From Streptosporangium canum (GTDB taxonomy: Bacteria > Actinomycetota > Actinomycetes > Streptosporangiales > Streptosporangiaceae): a stretch of 64,000 nucleotides of DNA. A model generated the notes under the pieces. The model saw only the letters and a program-made list of their open reading frames with translations. It did no database searches and had not been told where the DNA came from. The DNA is taken from NCBI RefSeq assembly GCF_900113865.1, contig NZ_FOQY01000021.1, positions 1 through 64,000 of the forward strand, in the 5' to 3' direction. Position numbers and translations under genes: made by a program. Below are positions 1 to 10,364 of the stretch, one piece after another (position 1 is the stretch's first letter; every line of letters starts with the position of its first letter).

Positions 1-3
1 AGT

Positions 4-122
4 GTTACGGCGGTTATGGCGAAGGGGAAACACCCGGTTACATTCCGAACCCGGAAGTTAAGCTCTTCAGCGCCGATGGTACTGCACCGGGGACGGTGTG
101 GGAGAGTAGGTCGCCGCCGGAC
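4..122 (+). rRNA. rrf: 5S ribosomal RNA
   Basis: The stretch has the conserved 5S core, including the loop CCCGGTTACATTCCGAACCC, the GGAAGTTAAGCTC arm and a GGGAGAGTAGGTCGCCGCC 3' part. The first bases pair with the last ones (GGCGG with CCGCC) to close helix I. It presumably ends an rRNA operon whose 23S gene lies left of the window; no 23S sequence is present here. The exact ends are estimated from helix I pairing and may be off by one or two bases. Confidence 0.93.
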
Positions 123-134
123 AATCTTTTTAGG

Positions 135-162
135 AAAGGCCACCCTTCGGGGTGGCCTTTTC
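135..162 (+). terminator. rRNA operon terminator
   Basis: An 11-bp perfect stem (AAAGGCCACCC / GGGTGGCCTTT) with a TTCG tetraloop is followed by a short T-rich stretch, directly after the 5S gene. This is a textbook intrinsic terminator. Confidence 0.93.
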
Positions 163-213
163 TGCTTTCCGGGCCAGTGAGGGGTCCGGCCGCGAGGTCA
201 GTAGGCTTGAGGC

Positions 214-1536
214 GTGGACTATCGAGCGGTTGAACTGGCAATCATGGAACGCGGCGTCGAGTGGAACTTCGAGCCCACTCTCGACAGGATCGCCGCGCTC
301 ATGGACGTGCTCGGTTCCCCGCAGCACTCATACCCCGTCGTGCACGTCGCCGGAACCAACGGCAAGTCGAGCACGACCCGCATGATCGAGACCATCCTGC
401 GCGAGCGGAACCTGCGGGTGGGCCGTTTCACCAGCCCGCATCTGATCTCCATGCGTGAGCGGATCTCCGTGGACGGCGCCCCGCTGAGCGAGGAACGCTT
501 CGTCGAGGTCTACGAGGACATCGCGCCCTACCTCCAGATGATCGACGCCCAGGGCCGTCGCCTCTCCTTCTTCGAGACGCTGACCGCGATGGCCTTCGCG
601 GCCTTCGCCGACGCCCCCGTCGACGTCGCGGTGATCGAGACCGGCATGGGCGGCAGCTTCGACGCCACCAACGTCGCCGACGGCGCCGTGGCCGTCATCA
701 CCCCCATCTCCCTCGACCACGTCGACTATCTCGGCCCCGACATCGCGACGATCGCGGGGGAGAAGGCCGGCATCATCAAGCCCGGCGCGACGGTCGTGCT
801 CGCCCAGCAGGAGCTTCCCGCGGCCGAGGTGCTGATGCGCAGGGCCGCCGAGATGGGGGCCACCGTGGCACGCGAGGGGCTGGAGTTCGGCGTGCTCGGC
901 AGGGAACTGGCGATCGGCGGTCAGCTGCTCCGGCTCCAGAGCCTCAAGGGGACCTACGAGGAGGTCCTGCTCCCCCTCTACGGCGCCCACCAGGCGAGCA
1001 ACGCCGCCTGCGCGCTGGCCGCGGCCGAGGCGCTGACAGTCGGAGACGACCCCCTCGATCCCGAGCTGGTACGGCAGGCGTTCCTGCAGGTGACCTCGCC
1101 GGGCAGGCTCGAGGTCGTACGGCGGGGCCCCACGGTGCTGGTGGACGCCGCGCACAACCCGGGCGGGATCCAGGCGACCCTGGAGGCCGTCCAGGAGTCG
1201 TTCGACTTCGCCAAGCTCATCGCCGTGGTGGCGGTGTTCGAGGACAAGGACGTCCAGGGCATCCTGGAGCTGCTGGAGCCGATGGTGGACGAGATCGTGG
1301 TGACCCGGAACTCCTCGCCCAGGTCCATGGACGTGGACGATCTCGCCGCGCTCGCCGAGGAGATCTTCGGGCTGGACCGGGTCCACCAGGTCGAGCGACT
1401 GGACAGTGCCATCGACCGGGCGATCGGGATGGTCGACGCCCTGGGCGAGTTCAGCGGGGCCGGAGTGTTGATCACCGGGTCCGTGGTCACCGCCGGGGAC
1501 GCGCGGCTTCTTCTCAAGGCGGGCGAGGCCACGTGA
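214..1536 (+). CDS. folC: Bifunctional folylpolyglutamate synthase / dihydrofolate synthase
   Basis: Adds glutamate to dihydropteroate and to folates in the cytoplasm (Mur-ligase fold). The 440-residue product has the ATP-binding loop GTNGKS at residues 47-52, the folate-loop region, and a C-terminal ligase domain with the VDAAHNPGG motif; the length is normal for the family. Translation is placed at GTG 214; ATG 244 (MERGVEW) is an alternative start. The stop overlaps the next gene as GTGA, so the two are translationally coupled. In many actinomycetes folC follows valS; here an rRNA operon lies directly upstream instead. Confidence 0.95.
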   Translation: MDYRAVELAIMERGVEWNFEPTLDRIAALMDVLGSPQHSYPVVHVAGTNGKSSTTRMIETILRERNLRVGRFTSPHLISMRERISVDGAPLSEERFVEVYEDIAPYLQMIDAQGRRLSFFETLTAMAFAAFADAPVDVAVIETGMGGSFDATNVADGAVAVITPISLDHVDYLGPDIATIAGEKAGIIKPGATVVLAQQELPAAEVLMRRAAEMGATVAREGLEFGVLGRELAIGGQLLRLQSLKGTYEEVLLPLYGAHQASNAACALAAAEALTVGDDPLDPELVRQAFLQVTSPGRLEVVRRGPTVLVDAAHNPGGIQATLEAVQESFDFAKLIAVVAVFEDKDVQGILELLEPMVDEIVVTRNSSPRSMDVDDLAALAEEIFGLDRVHQVERLDSAIDRAIGMVDALGEFSGAGVLITGSVVTAGDARLLLKAGEAT

Positions 1537-1901
1537 GCGGGGCGACGGCGGGAAGGCGAGAGATGATCACAGTTACTCCGGGCATGCGACGGCTCTGTGC
1601 AAGCGTGCTGGGCATGGAGGCGATCGTCATCGGGCTGTTCACACCTGTGGCGATCAACACCCAGAACATCGAGCCGACCGTCGCGGTGACCGTCGGGATC
1701 GGTCTGGCGGTCCTGTGTGTCCTGGTCGCGGGCATGCTGAAGCGCCCCTTCGCGTACATCATGGGAAGCGTGATCCAGGTGCTCGCCATCGCCGCGGGCT
1801 TCCTGGTCCCGACCATGTTCCTCCTGGGAGCGATCTTCGCCGCACTGTGGATCACGGCGATATTCGTCGCTCGCCGTGTCGAGGGCGTGACTTCCCGCTA
1901 A
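1533..1901 (+). CDS. DUF4233 small membrane protein
   Basis: A 122-residue integral membrane protein with about four hydrophobic segments, matching the DUF4233 family that regularly follows folC in actinomycetes. Its function is unknown. GTG 1533 overlaps the folC stop (GTGA). ATG 1563 is an alternative start with a purine-rich GGAAGGCGAG just before it, which would remove ten residues. The link with folC is positional only; nothing in the sequence suggests an enzyme. Confidence 0.82.
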   Translation: MSGATAGRREMITVTPGMRRLCASVLGMEAIVIGLFTPVAINTQNIEPTVAVTVGIGLAVLCVLVAGMLKRPFAYIMGSVIQVLAIAAGFLVPTMFLLGAIFAALWITAIFVARRVEGVTSR

Positions 1902-1912
1902 AGTCGGCCAAC

Positions 1913-3661
1913 ATGGCCGTCCCTCCCACTCAACCGACTCGGGCGGTGACCGCCGGGCCCAAGGGCGTGGCGCGCCCGCTCGGTGTCTCCGCAGTGCTCG
2001 ACGTCGTCCTCGGACTGCTCGTCGCGGTGGTTCTCCCGCTGGCGATCGTCGCCATCCCCAACACCATCTCGGTGGTGGCCGCCCTGCTTCCGCCCGAGAT
2101 CTCGCAGATAGCGATGGTGCGGGCGCACGGGCTGGCGCTGCCCGCGATGGTGCTGACCGTGCCGCTGGCCGCCGTCGCCGTGCGCCGGCTGCGGGCGGCC
2201 CCGCTCCTGGTCGCCGGCCTGACCCTGCTCGCCGTGGCGGACGCGGCCGGGGGTTACGCGGACTCCACTGTGCTGGTGGGGGTCCTGCGGGTCCTGCACG
2301 GGATCGGCGCCGGCCTGCTGGTGCCCGCGACCCTGGCGGCGGTCGGGGAGCGGTCGCCGTTCCTGCGTGCGGTGTGGGGAGGCATGCTCGCGGTGAGCCT
2401 CCTGACCGCGCAGGCACTCGCCCTGTGGCCCCTTGACGAGGTGAGGTCCTGGAGGGTCACGCTACAGCCGTACCCGATGCTCACGGGCGTCGCGCTCGCC
2501 CTGGCGGCCGTCTATCTCGTGCTCTGGATGAAGAGGGGGGAGGGCGCCCCGGCCGGCGGTGGGACGGACGCCGCCGAGCGCGGACGCCTGCCGGTGGCGG
2601 TGGTGCCCGCCGCGGGCATCGCCGCCCTGGCGCTGGGCAGCACCTTCGACTGGCCGCCGGATCTGCTGGTCGGCGCGGCGCTGCTGTCCATCCTCGTGCT
2701 GTTCGGGCTCGCCTCCCTGCGAACTTTGGGCGGCGTCGGCGGCCGGGTGCCCGCTTACACGATGCTGGCGGTGGGCGTCGTCGTCCTGCCCACCGCGGCC
2801 CAGGTCACCTATGTGGAGCTGGGCGGGCTGGGTGGTCCGGGCCTGTCCGGGCTCTGGCCGGCCTTCGTGATCGCCGGGGTCGCGGGCGTCGTCGCCGCGG
2901 CACTGGTGAGCCGGCTGGGCGACGGCGCCGTGTCCCTCGCCGGCGCGGGCGGTCTGGTGCTCGTGGTGGCCGGGCTGTGCGCGGTCCGGTTGCTCCTTCC
3001 CTCCCCCGGCGGGCCCGCGCCGATCATCCCGCTGGCGCTGCTCGGGGTCGGCGCCGCCGTGGCACTCACCTCCGCGCTGCGCTCGTCCGGCCCTGGCGCG
3101 GTGCTCTTCGCGCTGTCGCTCTTCTTCCCCGCGGTGCTCTCCGGCTTCCTGTTGGGCAGCGGGGTCCAGTTCATGAGCCTGAAGGACGCCGCGACCTCAC
3201 AGGCACTGGTCGACGGGTTCGTCGGCGCCCTCCATCTGTGGGCTCTGATCGCCGGCGGCCTGGTGGTCGTGGTGATCGTGCTCTGCTCCGTCCTGGCACG
3301 CCGTTCCCCGGCGCCCGCGTCCGCTACGGCGGACACCGGGGCTGCGGACTCCCTGCCTCCGGGCGGGCGGTCACCCGCCGAGGGACTGCCCGCCGGGCGC
3401 GTCACCGGACCGGTGATGGTCCCCGAACCCGCCCCCGAGCTGGAGCCGCTGGCCGGGCCGCGGTCCCCGTGGCCGGCGCCCGCGGTGCGGGCGGAGCCGG
3501 AGGCCCGGGGAGAGGGCGACAGGCCCGGCCGGGACGGATCCGATCCGGGCGCCGAGCCGCGGCCGGAACCGCGGCCCGACAAGACCGGCACACTGCCGGT
3601 GGTGCCGCCGCCCACACCGTCTCCGGAGGACGCGCCGGGAGACGGGCCTGCCCGCACCTGA
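1913..3661 (+). CDS. Polytopic membrane protein, MFS-like, with Pro-rich C-terminal tail
   Basis: A 582-residue protein with a dozen or more hydrophobic segments (roughly residues 20-465) arranged like a major facilitator transporter. It ends in about 115 residues of Pro/Arg/Glu-rich low-complexity sequence, probably cytoplasmic. ATG 1913 (MAVPPTQPT) is preferred because earlier in-frame codons run through the DUF4233 gene. Substrate unknown, and no MFS signature motif is strong enough to name a subfamily. It begins 12 bases after the DUF4233 stop, so it is probably in the folC operon. Confidence 0.75.
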   Translation: MAVPPTQPTRAVTAGPKGVARPLGVSAVLDVVLGLLVAVVLPLAIVAIPNTISVVAALLPPEISQIAMVRAHGLALPAMVLTVPLAAVAVRRLRAAPLLVAGLTLLAVADAAGGYADSTVLVGVLRVLHGIGAGLLVPATLAAVGERSPFLRAVWGGMLAVSLLTAQALALWPLDEVRSWRVTLQPYPMLTGVALALAAVYLVLWMKRGEGAPAGGGTDAAERGRLPVAVVPAAGIAALALGSTFDWPPDLLVGAALLSILVLFGLASLRTLGGVGGRVPAYTMLAVGVVVLPTAAQVTYVELGGLGGPGLSGLWPAFVIAGVAGVVAAALVSRLGDGAVSLAGAGGLVLVVAGLCAVRLLLPSPGGPAPIIPLALLGVGAAVALTSALRSSGPGAVLFALSLFFPAVLSGFLLGSGVQFMSLKDAATSQALVDGFVGALHLWALIAGGLVVVVIVLCSVLARRSPAPASATADTGAADSLPPGGRSPAEGLPAGRVTGPVMVPEPAPELEPLAGPRSPWPAPAVRAEPEARGEGDRPGRDGSDPGAEPRPEPRPDKTGTLPVVPPPTPSPEDAPGDGPART

Positions 3662-3756
3662 CGTCGCCGAACACGGGGAAACGGGCCAAGGGCGGTAAAC
3701 TTCGCGCGTTCATCGCAGTCCGCGAGTCAATCCTTCCTGTTCAAAGGAGAACTTCA

Positions 3757-4167
3757 GTGTCCGAGCGCACTCTTGTCCTGATCAAGCCCGACGGTGTCGC
3801 GCGCGGTCTCATCGGCGACGTGATCGCCCGGGTCGAGCGCAAGGGCCTGAAGGTCGTGGCGCTGGAGCTGCGCACCCTGGACGTCGACACCGCCAAGGCG
3901 CACTACGCCGAGCACTCCGAGCGGCCCTTCTTCGGCGAGCTGGTCGAGTTCATCACCTCCGGTCCGCTGGTCGCCCTGGTGCTTGAGGGCCCCCGGGCCA
4001 TCGAGGCCTTCCGCGCCCTCGCCGGCCTGACCGACCCGGTCAAGTCCGCCCCCGGCACCATCCGTGGCGACCACGCCCTGGAGATCGGTGAGAACGTGGT
4101 CCACGGCTCCGACTCGCCCGAGTCCGCCGCCCGCGAGATCAAGATCTTCTTCCCGGACCGCTTCTAG
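3757..4167 (+). CDS. ndk: Nucleoside diphosphate kinase
   Basis: Transfers the gamma phosphate between nucleoside triphosphates and diphosphates through a phosphohistidine. The 136-residue product has the N-terminal beta strand [11 protein letters not shown] and the active-site NVVHGSDS with His116, the phosphorylated residue of the family. The length is typical. It starts at GTG 3757 behind a strong ribosome binding site AAAGGAGA at 3743-3750. A -10-like TAAACT at 3697-3702 is a weak promoter candidate. A strong hairpin follows the gene, making it a likely single-gene unit. Confidence 0.97.
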   Translation: MSERTLVLIKPDGVARGLIGDVIARVERKGLKVVALELRTLDVDTAKAHYAEHSERPFFGELVEFITSGPLVALVLEGPRAIEAFRALAGLTDPVKSAPGTIRGDHALEIGENVVHGSDSPESAAREIKIFFPDRF

Positions 4168-4187
4168 GCGTTCTCCACGTCCGGCGC

Positions 4188-4229
4188 CGTCGAGCCTCGT
4201 CAACCCCCTGGGGTTGACGAGGCTCGACG
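4188..4229. terminator. Strong hairpin after ndk
   Basis: A perfect 19-bp stem (CGTCGAGCCTCGTCAACCC and its complement) closes on a four-base loop between ndk and mreB. There is no clean T tract, which is common for high-GC actinobacterial terminators. Confidence 0.8.
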
Positions 4230-4361
4230 TATTTGACGCGTCTTAAGATTTTCCTGGAACTGGCGGGCCCATTGCGTTCAAGGGTGGGTACGTCACGTTA
4301 CGATTCGAGTGCGTTCTGTAGTTTTCGCCGACGATCCCACGGGAGGAGGGCCGCCTTCCCC

Positions 4362-5392
<1,031 letters not shown>

Positions 5393-5393
<1 letters not shown>

Positions 5394-6328
5394 TGAAAGA
5401 CACGCGCCGGGCACGGATGAGCCTAGGACTGCTGCTGGCCGCGGCGCTCGTGGTCATGACCGTGGACCACCGGGCAGGGGGCGAGTCTCCCTTCGGCCCT
5501 CTCCGCGGGGTAGGCACGGCTCTGTTCGGCACCGCCGAGAGCGCGGGGGCCGACGTCATCCGGCCGGTCGGCCAGTTCTTCGAGACGATGGTGGGCGCGC
5601 CCGACGCGCAGCGTCGCATCGACGCGCTGAGCGCGGAGAACCAGCGGCTCAAGCGCGACCTGGTGGCGCAGAGCCTGGACCAGCGGCACTCCGCCGAGCT
5701 GCGCCGGTTGCTGGGGGTCGCCGGGACCGCCGGATACAGGATCGTTCCCGCTCAGGTGATCGCCCGGCGTGGCACGCCCGGGTTCGAGGAGGCCGTCGAG
5801 CTCGACGTGGGCAGCGCGGACGGGGTGCGCTCGGAGATGACCGTGCTGAACGGCGACGGCCTGGTGGGCCGGGTCGTCCAGGTGGGGGCGTCCACCTCGA
5901 CCGTGGTGCTGCTCAGCGATCCCGCCTCGGCGGCTGGGGCGCGGATGGAGGGGAGCAACGAGATCGGAGTGGTGCACGGGGTCGGGGAGAACGGCCGCCT
6001 GGTCCGTTTCCGGCTGCTCGACTCGACCGCGCAGATCGTTCCGGGCCGCCGGATCCTGAGCTTCGGCTCCCAGCGTGGCGTGCCGTACGTGGCGGGGGTG
6101 CCGATCGGGGTGGTGGAGCGGGTGGAGGCCACGCCGGGGGAGCTGACCCGGATCGCCTACGCGCGGCCGTACGCCGACCTCACCGCGCTGGACGTGGTCG
6201 GCGTGGTGGTGCAGTCGCCGCGGCGCGACCCGCGTGACGCGGTGCGGCCCGGCGCGCCGCGCAAGCCCGGTCCTTCGCCGAAGCCCGAAGCGTTGCGCGG
6301 GCCCGGCGCGGAGCGGAAGGGGATCTGA
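5393..6328 (+). CDS. mreC: Rod shape-determining protein MreC
   Basis: Bitopic membrane protein that links MreB to the extracytoplasmic PBP2. The 311-residue product has an N-terminal membrane anchor (about residues 8-25), a coiled-coil stretch containing IDALSAENQRLKRDL, and the beta-rich C-terminal MreC domain, then a Pro/Arg-rich tail. ATG 5393 overlaps the mreB stop (TGATG). The family assignment rests on domain order and operon position. Confidence 0.93.
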
Positions 6329-6330
6329 CG

Positions 6331-6861
6331 GTGGGCGGTCGTGACGTGCTCTCGGCGGGGGTGCTCCTGCTGGTCATGGTCGTGCAGGTGACGGTCGTGA
6401 ACCGGCTGCCGCTGCCGGGCGCGGGCGCGCCCGACCTGGTGCTGCTCACCGTGGTGGGCTACGCGCTGGTCCGCGGGGCCGCCGCCGGCGCGGTCATGGG
6501 TTTCTGCGCCGGGCTGGCCAGCGACGTGCTGCCGCCCGCCGCGCACGTGCTCGGGCAGCACGCGCTGGTGCTGTGCCTGGTCGGGTTCATGGCCGGGCGG
6601 GTGGCGGAGAGCTGGCCGGACGCCGGGCAGCTCACGACACTGGCCTGTGCGGTCGCCGGTCCGCTGGTCGCCGTGGGGGTCGGCGCGCTGCTCGGCGACG
6701 ATCGGATCAGCCGGTCCATGCTCACGGCGACGCTGCCCCAGGCGGTCCTGTACAACCTGCTGGCCGCGCCGCCGGTGGTGTGGGCGGTGACGAGAGCCGT
6801 CCGGGGGCCCCGGGTGCGGACCATCCAACCGGCGGGGTATCTGGCGCGGGGGCGGACATGA
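6331..6861 (+). CDS. mreD: Rod shape-determining protein MreD
   Basis: A 176-residue integral membrane protein with five or so hydrophobic segments and the PDLVLLTVVGYAL-type N-terminal region of MreD. It acts in the elongasome with MreC, PBP2 and RodA. It starts at GTG 6331, two bases after the mreC stop. Its stop overlaps the start of a 24-codon reading frame (ATGA at 6858-6861) that leads into mrdA. Confidence 0.92.
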   Translation: MGGRDVLSAGVLLLVMVVQVTVVNRLPLPGAGAPDLVLLTVVGYALVRGAAAGAVMGFCAGLASDVLPPAAHVLGQHALVLCLVGFMAGRVAESWPDAGQLTTLACAVAGPLVAVGVGALLGDDRISRSMLTATLPQAVLYNLLAAPPVVWAVTRAVRGPRVRTIQPAGYLARGRT

Positions 6862-6932
6862 GTCGGCGGCCCGCCGGACACGGGATCTCCGGATCACGTC
6901 CGGGCGCGCCGTCAGGCGAGGAGCGGACATGA
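6858..6932 (+). CDS. 24-codon bridging frame between mreD and mrdA
   Basis: ATG 6858 overlaps the mreD stop as ATGA, and the TGA stop at 6930-6932 overlaps the mrdA ATG as ATGA. The frame therefore spans exactly the 67-bp gap between the two genes. The peptide begins MSRRPAGHGISGS and is rich in Arg, Gly and Ser. A GGCGAGGAG purine stretch near its 3' end would serve as the mrdA ribosome binding site. It may act purely as a translational coupler, or be chance in GC-rich DNA. No homology is recognised. Confidence 0.4.
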   Translation: MSRRPAGHGISGSRPGAPSGEERT

Positions 6933-8992
6933 TCCGGATGCGGGGCCGGCTGGTCGTGTTGCAGGTGCTGGTGGTGTCGTTGCTGGCGCTGCTCGCCGTA
7001 CGGCTCTGGCAGGTGCAGGTGGTGCGCGGCGACGAGTTCGTGGTGGCCGCGACCGAGACGCGCACCCGCGACGTGGTCGTGCCCGCGGTGCGCGGGCAGA
7101 TCCTCGACGCGGCGGGACGGCCGCTGGTACGCAACCGGACCAGGCTCGTGGTCTCGGTGGACCGGACGAGCCTGAACCGGATGGAGGGCAACGGCAGGGG
7201 GGTGCTCCAGCGGCTGGCCACGGTGCTGGACCGCCGGCCCGCGGATCTGCGCGAGCGCATCAGGGCGTGCGGTCCCGGGGTCCCCAGACCCTGCTGGCCC
7301 GGCTCGCCGTACCAGCCGATCCCGATCGACGACCACGTCACCACCCGGGAGGCCCTGCAGATCCTGGAGCGGCAGGAGGAGTTTCCCGGGGTCACCGCCG
7401 AGGTGCAGGCGGTGCGGGAGTATCCGGGCAGCAGCGCGGGCGCGCAGGCGCTCGGTTACCTGCAGCCGATCACCCAGGCCGAGATGGACAGGCGCGCCGG
7501 GTCCAAGGCGGTCTTCTCCGGGGTGGACCTGGTGGGCCGTGACGGCCTGGAGTCGGTGTACGACAGCGCGCTGCGCGGGGTGCCCGGGATCCGGCGGATG
7601 CAGGTGGACCGGCTCGGCAAGGTGATCGGGGTGGAGCGGCAGGTGCCGCCGACGCCCGGGGACACGCTCATCACCAGCATCGACGCCAAGGTGCAGGCCG
7701 TGACGGAGAAGGCCCTGGCCGAGGCGATGAAGTCCGCCCCCACGGCAGACGGCGCGGCGGCGGTGGTGCTCGACGCGCGGACCAGCCGGGTGATCGCGCT
7801 GGCCAGCGCGCCGACCTACAACCCGGCGATCTGGACCGGCGGCATCTCCGAGGTGGCCTACCAGCGTCTGCTCTCCGGCAAGACCGGCAAGCCGCTGGTG
7901 TCGCGGGCCATCAAGGGGGAGTTCGCGCCGGGCTCGACGTTCAAGGTGTCGTCGGTGGCGGCGATGCTCAAAGACGGCTATCCGCTGAACGGCCAGTACG
8001 ACTGCCCGGGCTCCTTCATGGTGGGCAGCAGGCCGTTCAACAACTTCCGGGGGATCGGGCTCGGCACGCTCACCCTGCACACGGCGCTGGTGAAGTCCTG
8101 CGACACGATCTTCTACAAGGCCGCCTATGAGCAGTGGCTGCGTGACGGCGGGCTGAAGCCGAAGGCGAAGACCAAGGAGCCGATGGCGAACATGGCGCGT
8201 GCCTTCGGGTTCGGCAGTCCCACGGGCGTCGACCTGCCGGGCGAGTCGGCAGGGCGGATCCCCGACCGGCACTGGAAGAAGGACCTGTGGTCGGCGACCA
8301 AGGACGACAACTGCAAACACGCCAAGGCCGGCTATCCGGACGTGGCCAAGAGCGATCCCAGCCGGGCCGCCTTCCTCAAGCGGCTGGCGTACGAGAACTG
8401 CCTGGAGGGCTACCAGTGGCGGCCGGGTGACGCGGCGAACTTCTCCATCGGCCAGGGCGACGTCCTGGTGACCCCGCTGCAGCTCGCGGCGGCCTACGCG
8501 GCGCTGGTCGGCGACGGCAGGCTGCGCAGCCCCCGGCTCGGCTGGGCGCTGGTGCGGCCGGACGGCACCATGGTCAAGGAGATCAAGACGCCGGTGGTGC
8601 GCAAGCTGCCGATCTCCGCCAAGGAACGGGCCTACATCAAGGGGGCGCTGAGCGAGGTCGCCTCCGACGGCACGGCCGCCGGGGCCTTCGTCGGGTTCCC
8701 CATGGACAAGGTGAAGATCGGTGGCAAGACCGGCACCGCGGAGGTCTACGGCAAGGCGGACACCTCCTGGTTCGCCTCGTTCGCGCCCACCGACAAGCCC
8801 CGGTTCGTGGTCGTCGTCATGGTCTCCCAGGGAGGGATGGGCGCCCAGACCGCGGCTCCGGCCGCCCGGAAGATCTATGAGGGCATCTACGGCTTCACGC
8901 CCACCGGGGGCAAGGCCCCGGCGGCGCTGCCGGCTCACCGCCCCGCCTCCGAGCCGCCGATGATCAAACGGGACGGCACGGTGGCGCGATGA
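6929..8992 (+). CDS. mrdA: Penicillin-binding protein 2, elongation transpeptidase
   Basis: Class B transpeptidase that crosslinks peptidoglycan outside the membrane, partnered with RodA. The 687-residue product has an N-terminal membrane anchor (about 9-25), a dimerisation/pedestal domain beginning near TRDVVVPAVRGQI, and the transpeptidase motifs Ser336-Thr-Phe-Lys339, Ser390-Cys-Asp and Lys600-Thr-Gly. SxD in place of SxN is usual for this subclass. Start ATG 6929 has GGCGAGGAG upstream. The stop overlaps a second short bridging frame leading to rodA. The gene name pbpA is used in some actinomycetes. Confidence 0.95.
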   Translation: MIRMRGRLVVLQVLVVSLLALLAVRLWQVQVVRGDEFVVAATETRTRDVVVPAVRGQILDAAGRPLVRNRTRLVVSVDRTSLNRMEGNGRGVLQRLATVLDRRPADLRERIRACGPGVPRPCWPGSPYQPIPIDDHVTTREALQILERQEEFPGVTAEVQAVREYPGSSAGAQALGYLQPITQAEMDRRAGSKAVFSGVDLVGRDGLESVYDSALRGVPGIRRMQVDRLGKVIGVERQVPPTPGDTLITSIDAKVQAVTEKALAEAMKSAPTADGAAAVVLDARTSRVIALASAPTYNPAIWTGGISEVAYQRLLSGKTGKPLVSRAIKGEFAPGSTFKVSSVAAMLKDGYPLNGQYDCPGSFMVGSRPFNNFRGIGLGTLTLHTALVKSCDTIFYKAAYEQWLRDGGLKPKAKTKEPMANMARAFGFGSPTGVDLPGESAGRIPDRHWKKDLWSATKDDNCKHAKAGYPDVAKSDPSRAAFLKRLAYENCLEGYQWRPGDAANFSIGQGDVLVTPLQLAAAYAALVGDGRLRSPRLGWALVRPDGTMVKEIKTPVVRKLPISAKERAYIKGALSEVASDGTAAGAFVGFPMDKVKIGGKTGTAEVYGKADTSWFASFAPTDKPRFVVVVMVSQGGMGAQTAAPAARKIYEGIYGFTPTGGKAPAALPAHRPASEPPMIKRDGTVAR

Positions 8993-9051
8993 TCCGCATG
9001 ACGACGGCGCGGGGCAGCCGCCTGCCCGGCGGGGCGGCGGTGGCGCGGTGA
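8989..9051 (+). CDS. 20-codon bridging frame between mrdA and rodA
   Basis: ATG 8989 overlaps the mrdA stop (ATGA), and the frame's TGA (9049-9051) overlaps the rodA GTG (GTGA). The 19-bp junction CGGTGGCGCGRTGATCCGC occurs at both ends (8979-8997 and 9038-9056, one mismatch), so the frame looks like the product of a junction duplication. Both mrdA and this frame end in Val-Ala-Arg, and both this frame and rodA begin Met-Ile-Arg. It may be a translational coupler with no peptide function. Confidence 0.4.
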   Translation: MIRMTTARGSRLPGGAAVAR

Positions 9052-10211
9052 TCCGCGCGATGGCCGCGCCACGGAGCGGGTCCTTCGCCCGCAGGGCGGC
9101 GACGGCGTCCTCGGCGGTGCAGCGGATGGACGGGGTGCTGCTGGTCGCCGTCGCGGCGCTGGCGGTGATCGGCACCATGCTGGTCTGGTCGTCCACCAGG
9201 ACCTGGGCGCCCGGATCCACCGGCCTGGTCAAGAAGCACATCCTCAACCTCTGCATCGGGACCGTGCTGACCGGCGTGGCGGCGATGGTGGACCACCGGC
9301 GGCTACGGGCCTACGCGCCCCTGGTGTACGGCCTGTCCCTGCTCGGGCTGTTCCTGGTGATCACGCCTCTCGGCTCCACCGTGAACGGAGCCCACTCGTG
9401 GATCATGGTGGGCGGGGGGTTCGCCTTCCAGCCGTCGGAGTTCGCCAAGCTCGGCCTGGTGCTGATGCTCGCCATGCTGATGGCCCAGCCCGCCGCGGGC
9501 ACCGACCGGCCGCGCGGCCTGGACGTCGGGATAGCGCTGGTGGTGGGCGCCTTCACCATGGGCCTGGTGATGCTCCAGCCCGACCTGGGCACCACGATGG
9601 TCCTCGGGGTGATCACGGCCGCCGCGCTCGTCGTCGCCGGGGTCCGCAAACGCTGGATCGGCGGCCTGGTCCTCCTCGTGGTCGGCGGGGCCGTGGCCGT
9701 GTGGTTCCTCGATGTGCTGGAGCCGTACCAGATCGCCCGGTTCACCGCCTTTCTCAACCCCGCCAGCGACCCGCGCGGCGTCGGCTACAACAGCACTCAG
9801 TCGCTGATCGCCATCGGGTCCGGGGAGCTGTTCGGCAAGGGGCTGTTCGACGGCGGTCAGACCACCGGGCGCTTCGTGCCCGAGCAGCACACCGACTTCA
9901 TCTTCACCGTGGCGGGGGAGGAGTTCGGCTTCCTCGGCTCGGTCACGGTGGTGGCCCTGCTCGGTGTGATCCTGCTGCGCGGGATGCGGATCGCGCGGCA
10001 GTGCGACGACCGGTTCGGCACGCTGACGGCCGGGGTGATCGTGTGCTGGCTGGCCTTCCAGTCGTTCGTCAACATCGGCATGACGATCGGGATCATGCCG
10101 ATCACCGGGCTTCCCCTGCCGTTCGTCTCCTACGGCGGCACCGCGACCTTCGCCAACATGATCGCCATCGGCCTGCTCCAGGCCATCCACATACGCGAAC
10201 AGTCCTTCTAG
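9048..10211 (+). CDS. rodA: SEDS-family peptidoglycan glycosyltransferase RodA
   Basis: Polymerises lipid II into glycan strands for elongation. The 387-residue product has about ten membrane segments and the conserved SEDS features: QPDLGTTMV, the extracytoplasmic loop with GVGYNSTQS and GLFDGGQTTGRFVPEQHTDF, and the C-terminal GLPLPFVSYGG. GTG 9048 overlaps the preceding short frame; ATG 9060 is an alternative start. It is paired with PBP2 as in most bacteria and closes the mre operon. Confidence 0.95.
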   Translation: MIRAMAAPRSGSFARRAATASSAVQRMDGVLLVAVAALAVIGTMLVWSSTRTWAPGSTGLVKKHILNLCIGTVLTGVAAMVDHRRLRAYAPLVYGLSLLGLFLVITPLGSTVNGAHSWIMVGGGFAFQPSEFAKLGLVLMLAMLMAQPAAGTDRPRGLDVGIALVVGAFTMGLVMLQPDLGTTMVLGVITAAALVVAGVRKRWIGGLVLLVVGGAVAVWFLDVLEPYQIARFTAFLNPASDPRGVGYNSTQSLIAIGSGELFGKGLFDGGQTTGRFVPEQHTDFIFTVAGEEFGFLGSVTVVALLGVILLRGMRIARQCDDRFGTLTAGVIVCWLAFQSFVNIGMTIGIMPITGLPLPFVSYGGTATFANMIAIGLLQAIHIREQSF

Positions 10212-10244
10212 GCCGGCCGACATGAGAGCCGCTCGCATGCCGGT

Positions 10245-10267
10245 GACGCCGGATTCCGACCGGCGTC
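10245..10267 (+). terminator. Hairpin after rodA
   Basis: An 8-bp perfect stem GACGCCGG / CCGGCGTC with a 7-base loop lies in the 153-bp gap after rodA. No T tract follows. It plausibly ends the mre operon. Confidence 0.5.
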
Positions 10268-10364
10268 CGGGCGGTCAGGCGAACATTCCGGGAACGACGA
10301 CGGGGTTCTGCGCCATGGGCCTGCCCCGGCACGCCCGGCAGGCGATCTCAGACAGGAGCGGACG

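Noticed and set aside
6722..9256. An 844-codon antisense frame across mrdA and mreD.
   Set aside because: Same artefact of high third-position GC. The product has no family features and would overlap a well supported operon completely.
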